Assembly: GCA_002722955.1 (NCBI GenBank) | Contig: PBMZ01000051.1 | Coordinates: 1 to 64,000, forward strand | DNA: 64,000 bases | Source of the DNA: Planctomycetaceae bacterium | GTDB taxonomy: Bacteria; Planctomycetota; Planctomycetia; Planctomycetales; Planctomycetaceae | Reading direction: 5' to 3' | Shown here: one piece after another, positions 52,577 to 62,490 of the stretch | Numbering within the stretch: position 1 is the first letter of the stretch | How the letters are laid out: each line of letters starts with the position of its first letter | Notes under the pieces: model-generated | Databases searched by the model: none | Seen by the model: the letters and a program-made list of their open reading frames with translations, nothing else | Told to the model about the DNA's origin: nothing | Program-made: the position numbers and the translations under genes

Positions 52577-53080
52577 TTAGGACCTCCTGTCCACAATTCG
52601 AAGACAAAGCTTCGGATTCAAATAAATGACGAGAAACTCACCCAGCTCGCACTCGTCAGCATCGTAAGCGGCGATCACGTTGGGATGATTCAAACGCGCG
52701 GCCGTTTGGATTTCTCTTTGAAAACGAGCGATAAAGTCTTCCGTGGCCAAGCCACGCCGGATGACCTTCAAAGCGATGATGCGGTCCATGCGTCTGTGAA
52801 GTGCTTTGAAAACGGCCCCCATTCCCCCTTCGCCGATTTTGCTGATGCCGAACACCAAATCAGCGGACTTGCCTTCAGAGACTCTCAATGCTTGGTACGG
52901 CGTTAATTGGCCGGACTTAGTAAAGTGATTTAGCAAACTCTTCCAGTCGACATCGCCCTTGTCGGTGACTAAATCATTACAGGCTTCAGAGATTGCGGTG
53001 TCGTTCAGCAACCCCGCCCGGATCAAAGAATCCGTCGCTTGGCCGATCAATGGCCGATTCGGTAAGCTGAGCAGTTCCGA
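52577..53080 (-). pseudogene. Ser/Thr kinase N-terminal fragment
   Basis: GQLTPYQALRVSEGKSADLVFGISKIGEGGMGAVFKALHRRMDRIIALKVIRRG..LNHPNVIAAYDADE; ends before HRD/DFG. Confidence 0.82.
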
Positions 53081-53786
53081 TCTCGTGTTGTGTAGCCAAT
53101 CGACCAATGATGTGTTCCGCCAGCTTCGGTATCTCTCGCCGACGTGTTCGCAGCGGCGGAACTTCGAGCCCAATTACATTGAGTCGGTAGTAAAGGTCGA
53201 AGCGAAAATCGCCCCGCGAACATGCATCGACGAGATTTCGGCGAGTCGCGCCGATAATGCGCACGTTGCTTTGATGCAAACGGTCGCTACCGATCCGTTG
53301 AAACGTGCCGTCCTGTAACAACGTCAACAACTTCGGTTGCAGTGGCAGTGGAAGGTCGCCGATTTCGTCCAACAGTACGGTTCCACCATTGGCCGTCTCT
53401 ATGCGGCCCTTGCGATCAGTCGTCGCCCCCGTAAAACATCCGCGAACATGTCCGAATAATTCGGACTCCATTAAGTCGCGAGGTAACGATGCACAGTTAA
53501 TAATCGCCAAGGGTTGCTCGGACCGCGCACTTCGTGAGTGGATCATCCGGGCGATTGATGTCTTTCCGGTTCCCGTTTCACCGATGATCAGCACTGTGCT
53601 ATCAAACATGGCGGCGCGGCGAGCCTTGCCGACCAAAGGCCTCATCTCGGCCGAGTTGATCACCAATTCGGATTGAAGATCAGCTTGCTCAGAATTGAAG
53701 TCTTGATAATTGGAAGGCTTTGATCGCGGACCGAGCGGTCGTTGAGCATGCGCGCTATCGCGCCGATGAAATGTTTTCTTTTCCAT
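53045..53786 (-). pseudogene. Sigma54-interaction AAA+ (NtrC-like) fragment
   Basis: LIIGETGTGKTSIARMIHSRS, ESELFGHVRGCFTGA, GGTVLLDEIGDLPLPLQPKLLTLLQDGTFQRIGS, FRFDLYYRLNVIGLEVPPLRTRRREIPKLAEHII; truncated after LTESAID. Confidence 0.85.
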
Positions 53787-54194
53787 ATTGTCGATTCGCA
53801 ATTGGCAGAACGCCGGAGAGGATGCGAGGACCCCGAGCGACGGGATCAGGTGGGAGGGCTCGCGTTGCACGACACCCTGAGAGTTTGATTGGTATCCGCG
53901 TTGTTTGTGCGCAGTGTTGTTGTCTTAGATAGCGCGGCGGGAGGGACTGACCTCCACATGATGCCGTCAGATTGGGCTTCGCCGACAAAAGCGCATTCAC
54001 GTTGTTGTCAAACGACAATCGTCGATTTTTGATCGCGATCGGACGTTTGTATTGAGAATGCGGATTAGACACCCGAGACAGCGCCAGAAGGAATCTGGCC
54101 CGCACGGTTTCGAGTCACTTGGCCAAGTTCCTATAATCCCAGCAGCGCGGCGAACGATCGTCACCTCAAACTTCGTACTGGCAAGGAGGCACTG

Positions 54195-54419
54195 ATGGCC
54201 AAGAACAAACAACAAAAGAAAAAGCAGCGCGAGCGACTGGTTGCGAAAAAGAAGCTAGCCGCAGCTGCCAAAAGACGAGCTCAGGAAAAGGCCGAGGAAG
54301 CGTCCGATTCGGATGCCGTGGTTGCTCGCAGCAAGAAGATTCTTGCCGGTCCTGCCCTGACCGCAAAAGAAAACCAAGAAGCATCAGCCGCGTTTGGACA
54401 ACCAGGAAAAACGGATTAG
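54195..54419 (+). CDS. Small Lys/Ala-rich hypothetical protein
   Basis: MAKNKQQKKKQRERLVAKKKLAAAAKRRAQEKAEEASD..; AAGGAGG ribosome site just upstream. Confidence 0.6.
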   Translation: MAKNKQQKKKQRERLVAKKKLAAAAKRRAQEKAEEASDSDAVVARSKKILAGPALTAKENQEASAAFGQPGKTD

Positions 54420-54442
54420 CGAGTAGCGAACAGGAACACATC

Positions 54443-55549
54443 ATGGCCACTAAACTGCGTGTCGGAGTTCTCGGAAGCACAAAGCGAGGCGATTACGGCC
54501 ACGGGCTCGATACAGCATGGTTCGCGGTTGATTCGACGGAAATCGTCGCGGTGGCCGATGACAACAAAGCGGGGATGGCCAAAGCCGCCAGCCGATTGAA
54601 GGTCGACAAATCGTTTACCGACTACCGCGAACTGCTAGACAAAGTCGAAGTCGACATCATCGCCATCTGTCCGCGTTGGGTGGATCAGCACTTCGCCATG
54701 GCATTGGCGGCTGCCGAGCGAGGCGTTCACGTTTATATGGAAAAGCCGTTCTGCCGCACGTTGGAAGAGGCCGACAAACTGGTCGAGGTCTGTGAAAAGA
54801 ATAAGGCCAAGGTCGCGATCGCTCACCCAACGCGCTATAGCCCGTTGATTGAAACCATCAAAGGTATCATCAAAGCCGGTCACCTTGGCCAAGTGCTGGA
54901 GTATCGAGGCCGCGGCAAGGAAGACCGTCGCGGCGGGGGCGAGGACTTGTGGGTCTTGGGCGCTCACATCATGGACATGATCTTGGCAATCGGCGGCCGA
55001 CCAAAGGACTGCTACGCTCGAGTTCAAGTCGATGGACACGCGGCAGGAAAAAAAGATGTCATCACCGGTGCCGAGGGCATTGGTCCCTTGACGGGCGATT
55101 CCATTCAAGCGCGTTACTCGATGCCCGACGGATCGACGGCCTACTTCAATTCGATTCGCAACATGGGTGGAAACCCACGTCGATACGGGCTGCAGATTTA
55201 TGGTTCCAAGGGAATCATCGAATTGATCGAGGGCACAATCCCATCGGTCAAGTTCCTGGGCGATTCGTCGTGGTCGCCTGGCCGAACAGGCAAGGAATGG
55301 CAACATGTTTCTTCAGCTGGCATTGGCCAACCCGAACCGCTAACCGGCGCGAAGTACAAGGCGCGACACACATTGGCGATCGAGGACTTCGTCGATGCGA
55401 TCCGCAATAATCGACAGCCGCTATGCAACATGCTCGAAGGCCGCTGGATCACCGAGATGATTGCCGGGGTCTTCGAGTCACACCGTCAAGGTGGTCCTGT
55501 AGCGTTGCCACTAAAGACTCGCGTCAATCCTTTGACGTTGTATAGCTAG
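54443..55549 (+). CDS. Gfo/Idh/MocA-family oxidoreductase
   Basis: RVGVLGSTKRGDYGHGLDTA, VHVYMEKPFCRTLEEADKLVE, AIAHPTRYSPLIETIK. Confidence 0.93.
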   Translation: MATKLRVGVLGSTKRGDYGHGLDTAWFAVDSTEIVAVADDNKAGMAKAASRLKVDKSFTDYRELLDKVEVDIIAICPRWVDQHFAMALAAAERGVHVYMEKPFCRTLEEADKLVEVCEKNKAKVAIAHPTRYSPLIETIKGIIKAGHLGQVLEYRGRGKEDRRGGGEDLWVLGAHIMDMILAIGGRPKDCYARVQVDGHAAGKKDVITGAEGIGPLTGDSIQARYSMPDGSTAYFNSIRNMGGNPRRYGLQIYGSKGIIELIEGTIPSVKFLGDSSWSPGRTGKEWQHVSSAGIGQPEPLTGAKYKARHTLAIEDFVDAIRNNRQPLCNMLEGRWITEMIAGVFESHRQGGPVALPLKTRVNPLTLYS

Positions 55550-55673
55550 CGTCAGATTAGCTGATTGGTAACCAAAAACAGTGCGTCCCCTGAGTGAGAC
55601 GTCAAGAACTCGCGAGCTTTGAGGAGTACCTGCTTGTGTTGCTCCGGCGTGTTCCTAGCGGGACCAATCTTGT

Positions 55674-56012
55674 TCAAGCTTGAGTAATGATGTTTGCCAG
55701 TGTGGCGGTGTCAATCTCGCATCGGGGATCTAGTTTTTCCTTTGCATTTTCAGTTGGCTGAGGAGTCGAACCTTCAGGCAATTCAAAGATCCTGCTGCTA
55801 AGTGTCCACGAGTTTATGACTCGAATTATTCTAGCGAGTTGCTCGCAGTGCGCCTCCATGTTTTCATCGAAGATTTCCTTTGCGAAGATCGGACTCTCTG
55901 TTTCAATCAGGCTGCGAAGGTCGCCAAGACTTATGTTGAGAGCATTCTTCAATACCATAAGTGGTTTCGGTGGCAACTTAGTTTCGTCAAGTAAGATCAC
56001 AATGACTGACAT
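55674..56012 (-). CDS. Hypothetical 112-aa protein
   Basis: Uninterrupted ORF, no known family recognised. Confidence 0.4.
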   Translation of the reverse strand: MSVIVILLDETKLPPKPLMVLKNALNISLGDLRSLIETESPIFAKEIFDENMEAHCEQLARIIRVINSWTLSSRIFELPEGSTPQPTENAKEKLDPRCEIDTATLANIITQA

Positions 56013-56054
56013 GCGGAATCTTTAAGCAACTTTGACGCAAAAACCGCTACCATC

Positions 56055-57506
56055 TCACAACAAATCAGGATACAAGGCCTTCAAATCCAGATCGTCGCCC
56101 ATTTCAACTTGTAGCTTGAGTAGTTTGCTGAAGAGCTCTCGGATTCGATCCTTTTGCTTTGCGTCGCCCGCCAGATCGTTCGTTTCTCCGGGGTCGACGG
56201 ACAAGTCAAACAGGCGGGCCTTCTTGATGTTGGGATACAGGATCAGTTTGTGGCCTTTCCACGTCACCATTCTCTGCGACCCTTTCAAGTACGCCCCGTA
56301 CATGGCTTCGTATGATTGCGATGAGCGGCCCGAGAGCAATGGCAGCAGGCTCTTGAATTGAACCTGCTTGGGTTTCTCGACACCCGCTAGTTCCAGCGTC
56401 GTTGGCATGATGTCCTGCAAGTAGATTGGCGTGCTGATCTTTTTGTCAGCGGCGATACCGGGGCCGTTGACGATGAAGGGAACGCGAACACTGTGGTCGT
56501 ACATGTTTTGCTTGCCCATCAAACCATGATGGCCGCAGGCGAGGCCGTGATCTGCTGTGAAGAAGATATACGTGTTGTCGGCCTTGCCAGTTTTCTCGAG
56601 TGCCTTCAGTAGCCGGCCGATTTGATGGTCCATGTGAGTGATGATGGCATAGTATTCTTGCCGGTTGACTTTGACGGAATACTTCGTGCGAGGAAACGGG
56701 GCCAACCGTTCGTCTCGAAGTTTTCGGCCCGACGACATGCCTTCATTGAACGGGTATTCACCCAAGAAACTCGCCGGCACGGAAATCTTATCTAGCGGGT
56801 ACTTGTCGACGTACTCTTTTGGTGATTGACGCGGATCGTGTGGAGCGTTGAAGGCCAAGTACATAAAGAACGGTTTGTCCCGCTTCGCTGCTCGAGCCAA
56901 GAATTCTTCGCCGTCGTTACCCAGTACTTCGCTCCAGTGGATGCCGCCTTCCCAGAAGCCGCCAAACTTTTTGTCAAACGGTTGCCAAGTCTTGTCGTCT
57001 TTGCTGAGCGGGCGGTTGTAGCCTTCGGGCGTTGCCTTTGGCATTCCTGGACGGACATGAGATACAACGTCGAAGGCTTTCAGGGCATCGACTTTGACGT
57101 GCCATTTACCGGACATGTACGTGTCGTAACCCGCCGTCCGCATGTATTCGGACCAGAAGCGGCCGGCCGCTCGTTCTTTCTCGCCCAGCTTACGATTGTC
57201 GACTTTGTGAGCATTCCACAGAAAGCGTCCGGTCGAGAGCATCGTGCGACTCGCGATGCAAATGGCTCCATTCCAACCGCCTTGGTTATAGACGTGAGTG
57301 AAAGTTGTGCCACTCTTGACCAGTCGATCCAAGTTCGGAGTTTCCACCTCTTTGTTTCCGAGGGAACGAAGGGTGTCGAAGCATTGGTCATCGGCGAAGA
57401 TAAACAGGATGTTAGGTTGCTCGGCCGCGTTTGCTTTCGTGATGAGTGAAACGTTTCCAATCACGAACAAAGCAATAAAAATCCAAGCGGAAACGCTACG
57501 TCTCAT
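56055..57506 (-). CDS. Sulfatase
   Basis: NILFIFADDQCFDTLRSLGNKEVETPNLDRLVKSGTTF, CIASRTMLSTGR modification motif, FFTADHGLACGHHGLMGKQNMYDHSVRVPFI. Confidence 0.95.
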   Translation of the reverse strand: MRRSVSAWIFIALFVIGNVSLITKANAAEQPNILFIFADDQCFDTLRSLGNKEVETPNLDRLVKSGTTFTHVYNQGGWNGAICIASRTMLSTGRFLWNAHKVDNRKLGEKERAAGRFWSEYMRTAGYDTYMSGKWHVKVDALKAFDVVSHVRPGMPKATPEGYNRPLSKDDKTWQPFDKKFGGFWEGGIHWSEVLGNDGEEFLARAAKRDKPFFMYLAFNAPHDPRQSPKEYVDKYPLDKISVPASFLGEYPFNEGMSSGRKLRDERLAPFPRTKYSVKVNRQEYYAIITHMDHQIGRLLKALEKTGKADNTYIFFTADHGLACGHHGLMGKQNMYDHSVRVPFIVNGPGIAADKKISTPIYLQDIMPTTLELAGVEKPKQVQFKSLLPLLSGRSSQSYEAMYGAYLKGSQRMVTWKGHKLILYPNIKKARLFDLSVDPGETNDLAGDAKQKDRIRELFSKLLKLQVEMGDDLDLKALYPDLL

Positions 57507-57534
57507 GGGTGTATCCTTCGAGTGTTATCTTCTC

Positions 57535-57593
57535 GTCGCACAAGCTTCTAGCTTGCGTGACTTCAGTTGTCGCAAGCTAGAAGCGTACGCCAC
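57535..57593. repeat. Inverted repeat family C copy 1
   Basis: GTCGCACAAGCTTCTAGCTTGCG / CGCAAGCTAGAAGCGTACGCCAC. Confidence 0.8.
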
Positions 57594-57694
57594 TTACCTT
57601 TATTAGGCATCACTGTAGAGACGAACTGCCGTTGATCGCAACCGTGAGCTGGCATGCAAGGGTGAACTAACGGAAGTCGAGGTGTTCGCTTACA

Positions 57695-58939
57695 ATGGGA
57701 GTCATGAAATCATCTGTACTCCCGAAGTCGCTTTGTTCATTGGTCTTGTTAGCCAGCTTCGCAAACGCTGATGATGCTCTCGTCCATCAGTGGCCGCAGT
57801 TTCGGGGACTTGGCGGGCAAGGTCACTCGGGCGCCCGCGACTTGCCGTCGACGTGGAGTGAAACGGACAACATTGCTTGGAAAGTCGATGTGCCCGGCGC
57901 CGGAAACTCTTCTCCGGTGATCACTGGGAAGCAGGTTTGGTTGACATCTAGTTTGGACAACGGGAAACGGCTAAGCGTTCTCTGCTACGACCGAGAACGC
58001 GGAGACCTTGTCCACGACATCGAAGTGTTCTCTGGCACGCCCCGTCATCGTCGCAATGATCCGCAACGGCCGCATGCGAATCCGACACCCGTCATTGAAG
58101 GCGATCGTTTGTATGTGCATTTCGGCCAACACGGAACAGCTTGTTTGACGACGGCCGGAGAAGTGGTGTGGTCAACACAATTGCTGCACGATCCGATGTA
58201 TTGTCCATCCAGTAGCCCAGTTCTCTACAAGGATCTGCTCATCGTGCCGTGTTGCGGACGCAGGCATAGTTATATTGCAGCACTCGATAAACAGACGGGT
58301 GATGTCCGCTGGCAGCGACAGAACAAAGGACGGCAAGCCGATTCCACGCCACTGCTGATTCGTGCCGGCGAGGCGGACCAACTGGTCTGTAATCTTGCTT
58401 CGAGAATCGTCTCGCTGGATCCTCAGACGGGAAAGGACATCTGGTCAATCCGGCAACGCGGCTGCGCGAACGTGCCACGGCCCTTGTTTGGACACGGTCT
58501 GATCTTCGTTTGCGGTGGGTACATGAAGCCCGACATTTATGCCATCAAGCCCGATGGTCGAGGCGACGTATCCAAGACTCACATACGTTGGCAGTCCGAC
58601 CGCTCGGTTCCTCAAAACGCATCGCCGGTAATCGTCGGCGACGAGCTTTATCTGATTACGGACAAGGGTGGGATCGCCAGTTGCCTGGATGCTCGAACTG
58701 GCGAAGTTCACTGGCGGAAACGAATTGGTGGTGCTTATTATGCTTCAATGCTGGTGGCGGATGGCCGCATCTATTTGTCCAGCGAGGAAGGCCGAACAAC
58801 AGTCATTGCTCCGAAGACAACTTTCCAGGAACTGGCCACCAACCAAATCGATGGTGAGATTCGAGCGTCGTTGGCTGCGGTGGGAAAGGCCATCTATCTA
58901 CGTAGCGATAGCAAGCTGTATCGGATCGAGGCGAAGTAG
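57695..58939 (+). CDS. PQQ-like beta-propeller secreted protein
   Basis: WPQFRGLGGQGHSGARDLPSTWSETDNIAWKVDVPGAGNSSPVI; repeated LDxxTGxxxW blades. Confidence 0.93.
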   Translation: MGVMKSSVLPKSLCSLVLLASFANADDALVHQWPQFRGLGGQGHSGARDLPSTWSETDNIAWKVDVPGAGNSSPVITGKQVWLTSSLDNGKRLSVLCYDRERGDLVHDIEVFSGTPRHRRNDPQRPHANPTPVIEGDRLYVHFGQHGTACLTTAGEVVWSTQLLHDPMYCPSSSPVLYKDLLIVPCCGRRHSYIAALDKQTGDVRWQRQNKGRQADSTPLLIRAGEADQLVCNLASRIVSLDPQTGKDIWSIRQRGCANVPRPLFGHGLIFVCGGYMKPDIYAIKPDGRGDVSKTHIRWQSDRSVPQNASPVIVGDELYLITDKGGIASCLDARTGEVHWRKRIGGAYYASMLVADGRIYLSSEEGRTTVIAPKTTFQELATNQIDGEIRASLAAVGKAIYLRSDSKLYRIEAK

Positions 58940-58959
58940 TCGTCTGTGGAGAGGGTTGA

Positions 58960-58993
58960 GATGCCCGGCTTCTGCGAGAAGCCGGGCATCTTT
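58960..58993. terminator. Hairpin family D copy 2 (between convergent genes)
   Basis: GATGCCCGGCTTCTGCGAGAAGCCGGGCATCTTT. Confidence 0.8.
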
Positions 58994-58999
58994 GATCGC

Positions 59000-60082
59000 T
59001 TAAGCAGCCCGGTGAGTGAGCTTGTTCTTCTCGATCAACCGCACCAATGATTCGCACACGGTGTCCGTTGAGAGTTCTTCCATACAGGCCAAATGGTCGG
59101 CACCGGAATGTGGGCAAACCTTCTTGTAGCTGGCGGCACAGGGAATACGAGTCGCAATCAATTCGTGTTGCTCACCCGGAGGCCCGGAGATCTCTGGGCT
59201 GGTGCAAGTGAAGATTCCCAGCACGGGAGTTCCCAAGCCAGCGGCCAAGTGCATTGGCCCTGAATCGTTCGTCGCCAGTAAGTCGACAGCGCTCAGCATT
59301 GTCGAGAGTTGCTTTAGACTCGTCTTTCCGCTGAGATTTAAGATTGGCTTCGATGGCACGAAGCGGTTGAACAATGCTTCCAATTGCTCGCCCAACTCGG
59401 CCTCGTCCGGGCTACCTAAGATGACAACCGAACCGCCGTACATTCGCATGAATTTGCATCCGACGACGGCGTACTTCTCGATGGGCCAACGTTTGGTTGT
59501 CCAGCCTGCCCCCGGATGAATGCCAAGTACCATGCCCTTGAGTTGAGACAACTGGCCCTCGGCCCAATTGCTGTCTTGCTTGGAAATACGGATCAATGTT
59601 TGTCGTCGAGACTCACCTAATCCCAGCGCTTCGGCGCCTCGCCAATAACGCTGATGGGCGGGAATGTCACGACCTGTGTTGGGAATTGTGACGTTGCTGG
59701 CCAGGTGGGCGCCTTCTCGAGCGGTCTGCAAGCCGACTCGGACTTGAGCACCCGTCGCGGCTGTCATGATTCCGGTCCTCATCAGACCTTGCAGATCGAA
59801 GACCAAGTCAAATTGCCGAGAATGCAGGACGCCGAGCAAACGCGACCATTGAGCCCAGGAACCTTGCCGGTCGAACGGAATCGCCTCGTCCAGATGAGGA
59901 TGACCCAACACCAAGTCCGACAAAGTTCGGTTGATCACCCACGATATATGCGCCGACGGATACCGTTCGCGCAACGCTGGCAGGATCGGTAAACTTTGCA
60001 CAACGTCCCCCAGCGCGCTGGGTTTGATCACGCAAATCCGTTCTGCTTCGTATTGATCAAGTGTTAGTGGGAGATCAATCAT
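59000..60082 (-). CDS. Glycosyltransferase family 9 (heptosyltransferase-like)
   Basis: ICVIKPSALGDVVQSLPILPALRERYPSAHISWVI, LGIHPGAGWTTKRWP, LLATNDSGPMHLAAGLGTPVLGIF. Start 60082 preferred over 60124. Confidence 0.9.
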   Translation of the reverse strand: MIDLPLTLDQYEAERICVIKPSALGDVVQSLPILPALRERYPSAHISWVINRTLSDLVLGHPHLDEAIPFDRQGSWAQWSRLLGVLHSRQFDLVFDLQGLMRTGIMTAATGAQVRVGLQTAREGAHLASNVTIPNTGRDIPAHQRYWRGAEALGLGESRRQTLIRISKQDSNWAEGQLSQLKGMVLGIHPGAGWTTKRWPIEKYAVVGCKFMRMYGGSVVILGSPDEAELGEQLEALFNRFVPSKPILNLSGKTSLKQLSTMLSAVDLLATNDSGPMHLAAGLGTPVLGIFTCTSPEISGPPGEQHELIATRIPCAASYKKVCPHSGADHLACMEELSTDTVCESLVRLIEKNKLTHRAA

Positions 60083-60306
60083 CAATGGAGGACAGCCCGT
60101 TCGTCCGAGGCCGGGTTTGCACACGTTGAGTGCAAATATTGCCGCGGATCATAGCGGTATGCTTCAAATCAAGACAATATTAGAACTTACGTCAATCAAG
60201 TATTATGACCGACGCCTATGCACGAATCTAGGTGGAAATCTGGATGATCTAGGTTGAGACCACTAGGTATGGCTGGAGTTGGAAAGGTGTTTTTCCTGAC
60301 GGCGCC

Positions 60307-61254
60307 TCATTGTTGACGTTGACCCATCGCACGGGGCCGCAAAGTTGCCGTCGAACTGACGGCGATGTGGGGAGCCATCTGGTGATCGCTTCCTTTGTTC
60401 GGCAACAAATTCTCAGAACTTGAATCTGTAGAATCGAATGTCTGGCCCTGCTCGACAAAGAGCTCATCCGGCAACTTCACAAGTTGTCGAATGTGGGGCA
60501 GCAACTGTGGCCAGTCCAGCGGTTTTCTCAGGACTGCCGCCGCCCCAAGCTCGGACAGTTACACTTGCAAGCCTGTGTACGCATCGGGATTTGTGTTCGT
60601 GAGGAAGATGACCGGGATTTGGATATCACAGTCCCGCAGTCGTCCCAGTACGTGGCTTCCTAATCCTTGGGGAAGAACGAATTCCGTGATGATCAGATCA
60701 GGCGAGTGCCGGACGGCTGCGTGAAATCCGGCAACCGCGTTGTTTTCACGCAGGACTTCAAGGCCATATTTCCGCGTTTTGATTTGCAGTGTGTGGGCAA
60801 TTCGAGGGTCGTCGTCGATACTGAGGATCTTGCCATGCACTTGCATCAGCGATCGTCGACGTCGCAAAACGTTGGGCTCGGGCATATCCAGAAAGCGGCG
60901 GATGACGGGTTGCAGTTGATTCCACAGTTGAGGCACTCGCTGAATCGGCATATGACCGAAGTCGCGGCAAAGTCCGATTGTCCGTCGGTCTCCGTCATGC
61001 AAAACGATCGTGGGGATCGCCGCCATCGGTTCGGCTGTCGCCATCAGCTCCAAGAACGAAGTGTCCTCGCATCGAATTTCCGGAGCACCATCAAGGATAA
61101 CGAGCGAGTGTTTGCGTTGATCGAGGCACTCAAGTGCTCGCTCGCCCGTCGTGACTGCTCGAGCCGATACGGCCAATTGACGGCATCGCATGGCGAGCAG
61201 ATCGCCAGCAGCCCGTTCTGGATCGACAACCAAAATCGCTGATTCAGGTCGCAT
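60307..61254 (-). pseudogene. Response-regulator receiver protein interrupted by in-frame TAA (60559-60561)
   Basis: Frame from 61254 reads ..IPVIFLTNTNPDAYTGLQV*LSELGAAAVLRKPLDWPQLLPHIRQLVKLPDEL.. to 60307; homology continues in the same frame past the stop. Confidence 0.8.
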
Positions 61255-61483
61255 TACTTCTTTCTTTGCTCAGTGTTGCCAACTTCGGAGTGAGTTCTTG
61301 GCGCTGACGTACTCTTGGAACGGAACGTCGCGCGCTGTTGGTTTCGTCGACCAGCGAGCTTTGCACAATCGAGTCCAACTTGAGCTTCTTTTGGCAAATC
61401 AGCGAATTCGGGCAGAGCTTATTCAATGAACCCAATAAATCGGACCTAGGGGCTGTACCGAGAAGTCCGAAAGTAATTGCTTC

Positions 61484-61542
61484 GTGGCGTAAGCTTCCAG
61501 CTTGCGATGTCGTTAGGTCCGCAAGCTGGAAGCTTACGCCAC
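61484..61542. repeat. Inverted repeat family C copy 2
   Basis: GTGGCGTAAGCTTCCAGCTTGCG / CGCAAGCTGGAAGCTTACGCCAC, perfect 23-nt arms. Confidence 0.95.
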
Positions 61543-61652
61543 TTGGCTGAGAGGAGTTGACATGTTTGCGGTTGCGCGGTTCAATCCCGCAGTCTTGACG
61601 CTACGTCATGGCTGATTAGGTAAATTCATCTCAAGCAGAGTGGAGACTCGAC

Positions 61653-62234
61653 ATGGATGTCGCCTCAGCCGCTGATCCGGAAACCTTGGAAGAAAACCAA
61701 TTCGGCGCGCCGCCCGTAATGATCGGAGGCAAGACGAAGTCTCAGATTCTGCAACAGGCCATTGCCGAGACAGGCGGCCCACACAGCGAAGCCATCGCGA
61801 AGGTCAAGAATCACATCGACTACGCCTACCCAGATTTCCCATGGTCGACGAACTGGCATTCGGAGATCTCAGGGGCCAAGGCTGCGGTTTCTCGAACGAA
61901 CTCGACAAGTGAAGGTACAGAACAACCTGCATCGCAGGCTGCTAACTCCAACTTGCACTGGGACCCTGTACAACTTCAGATCGCTCGCGAGTTCGTCGAT
62001 CAAGTTGGGGACGGCTGTCTCGAGCGCTCGGAAAAAGCCATCGTTTTCATGGTGTCGCTTTCCGATGAATCATGGGGTCCATTGGCCACTCATGTTCGTC
62101 TTTGGGCCAATTTGTTGAATGCCGTCGATGGTAGCGAAGAGACCGCCGATCGAGTCCTCGCTGTGTTGTCAGGTCAGAGCCAAGATGAATGGTTCCCAAG
62201 GCTGGCCCCCGACACTTTGCCCAAGGTTGCATAA
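61653..62234 (+). CDS. Hypothetical protein
   Basis: Uninterrupted 193-aa ORF, no recognised family. Confidence 0.5.
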   Translation: MDVASAADPETLEENQFGAPPVMIGGKTKSQILQQAIAETGGPHSEAIAKVKNHIDYAYPDFPWSTNWHSEISGAKAAVSRTNSTSEGTEQPASQAANSNLHWDPVQLQIAREFVDQVGDGCLERSEKAIVFMVSLSDESWGPLATHVRLWANLLNAVDGSEETADRVLAVLSGQSQDEWFPRLAPDTLPKVA

Positions 62235-62490
62235 GCGGGTTTGATTGCGTTGTTTCTCAGTGTGCGAACGTGCCCGTGGTCGATTGCTTCAGGTCTGCGC
62301 CACGGGTATGATTTTGAACTGAATCGCAATCCGATCGATATTGAGGTCGATCGATGCCTGCCATGCTTGGCTAAAGAGCCACTATTGATGGCTCCTGGAT
62401 GAACCGCTGCCCGGTGATTGCCTTACTTAGGAATCTCGACCAACACGCAAATGCCATTGCGCGCGGTCATCAAAATACTTGGGCGTCTCG

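Noticed and set aside
24437-61254. Stop-codon reassignment or programmed readthrough to explain in-frame TAG/TAA
   Set aside because: TAG, TAA and TGA all terminate intact genes in the window, and the kinase also carries frameshifts.
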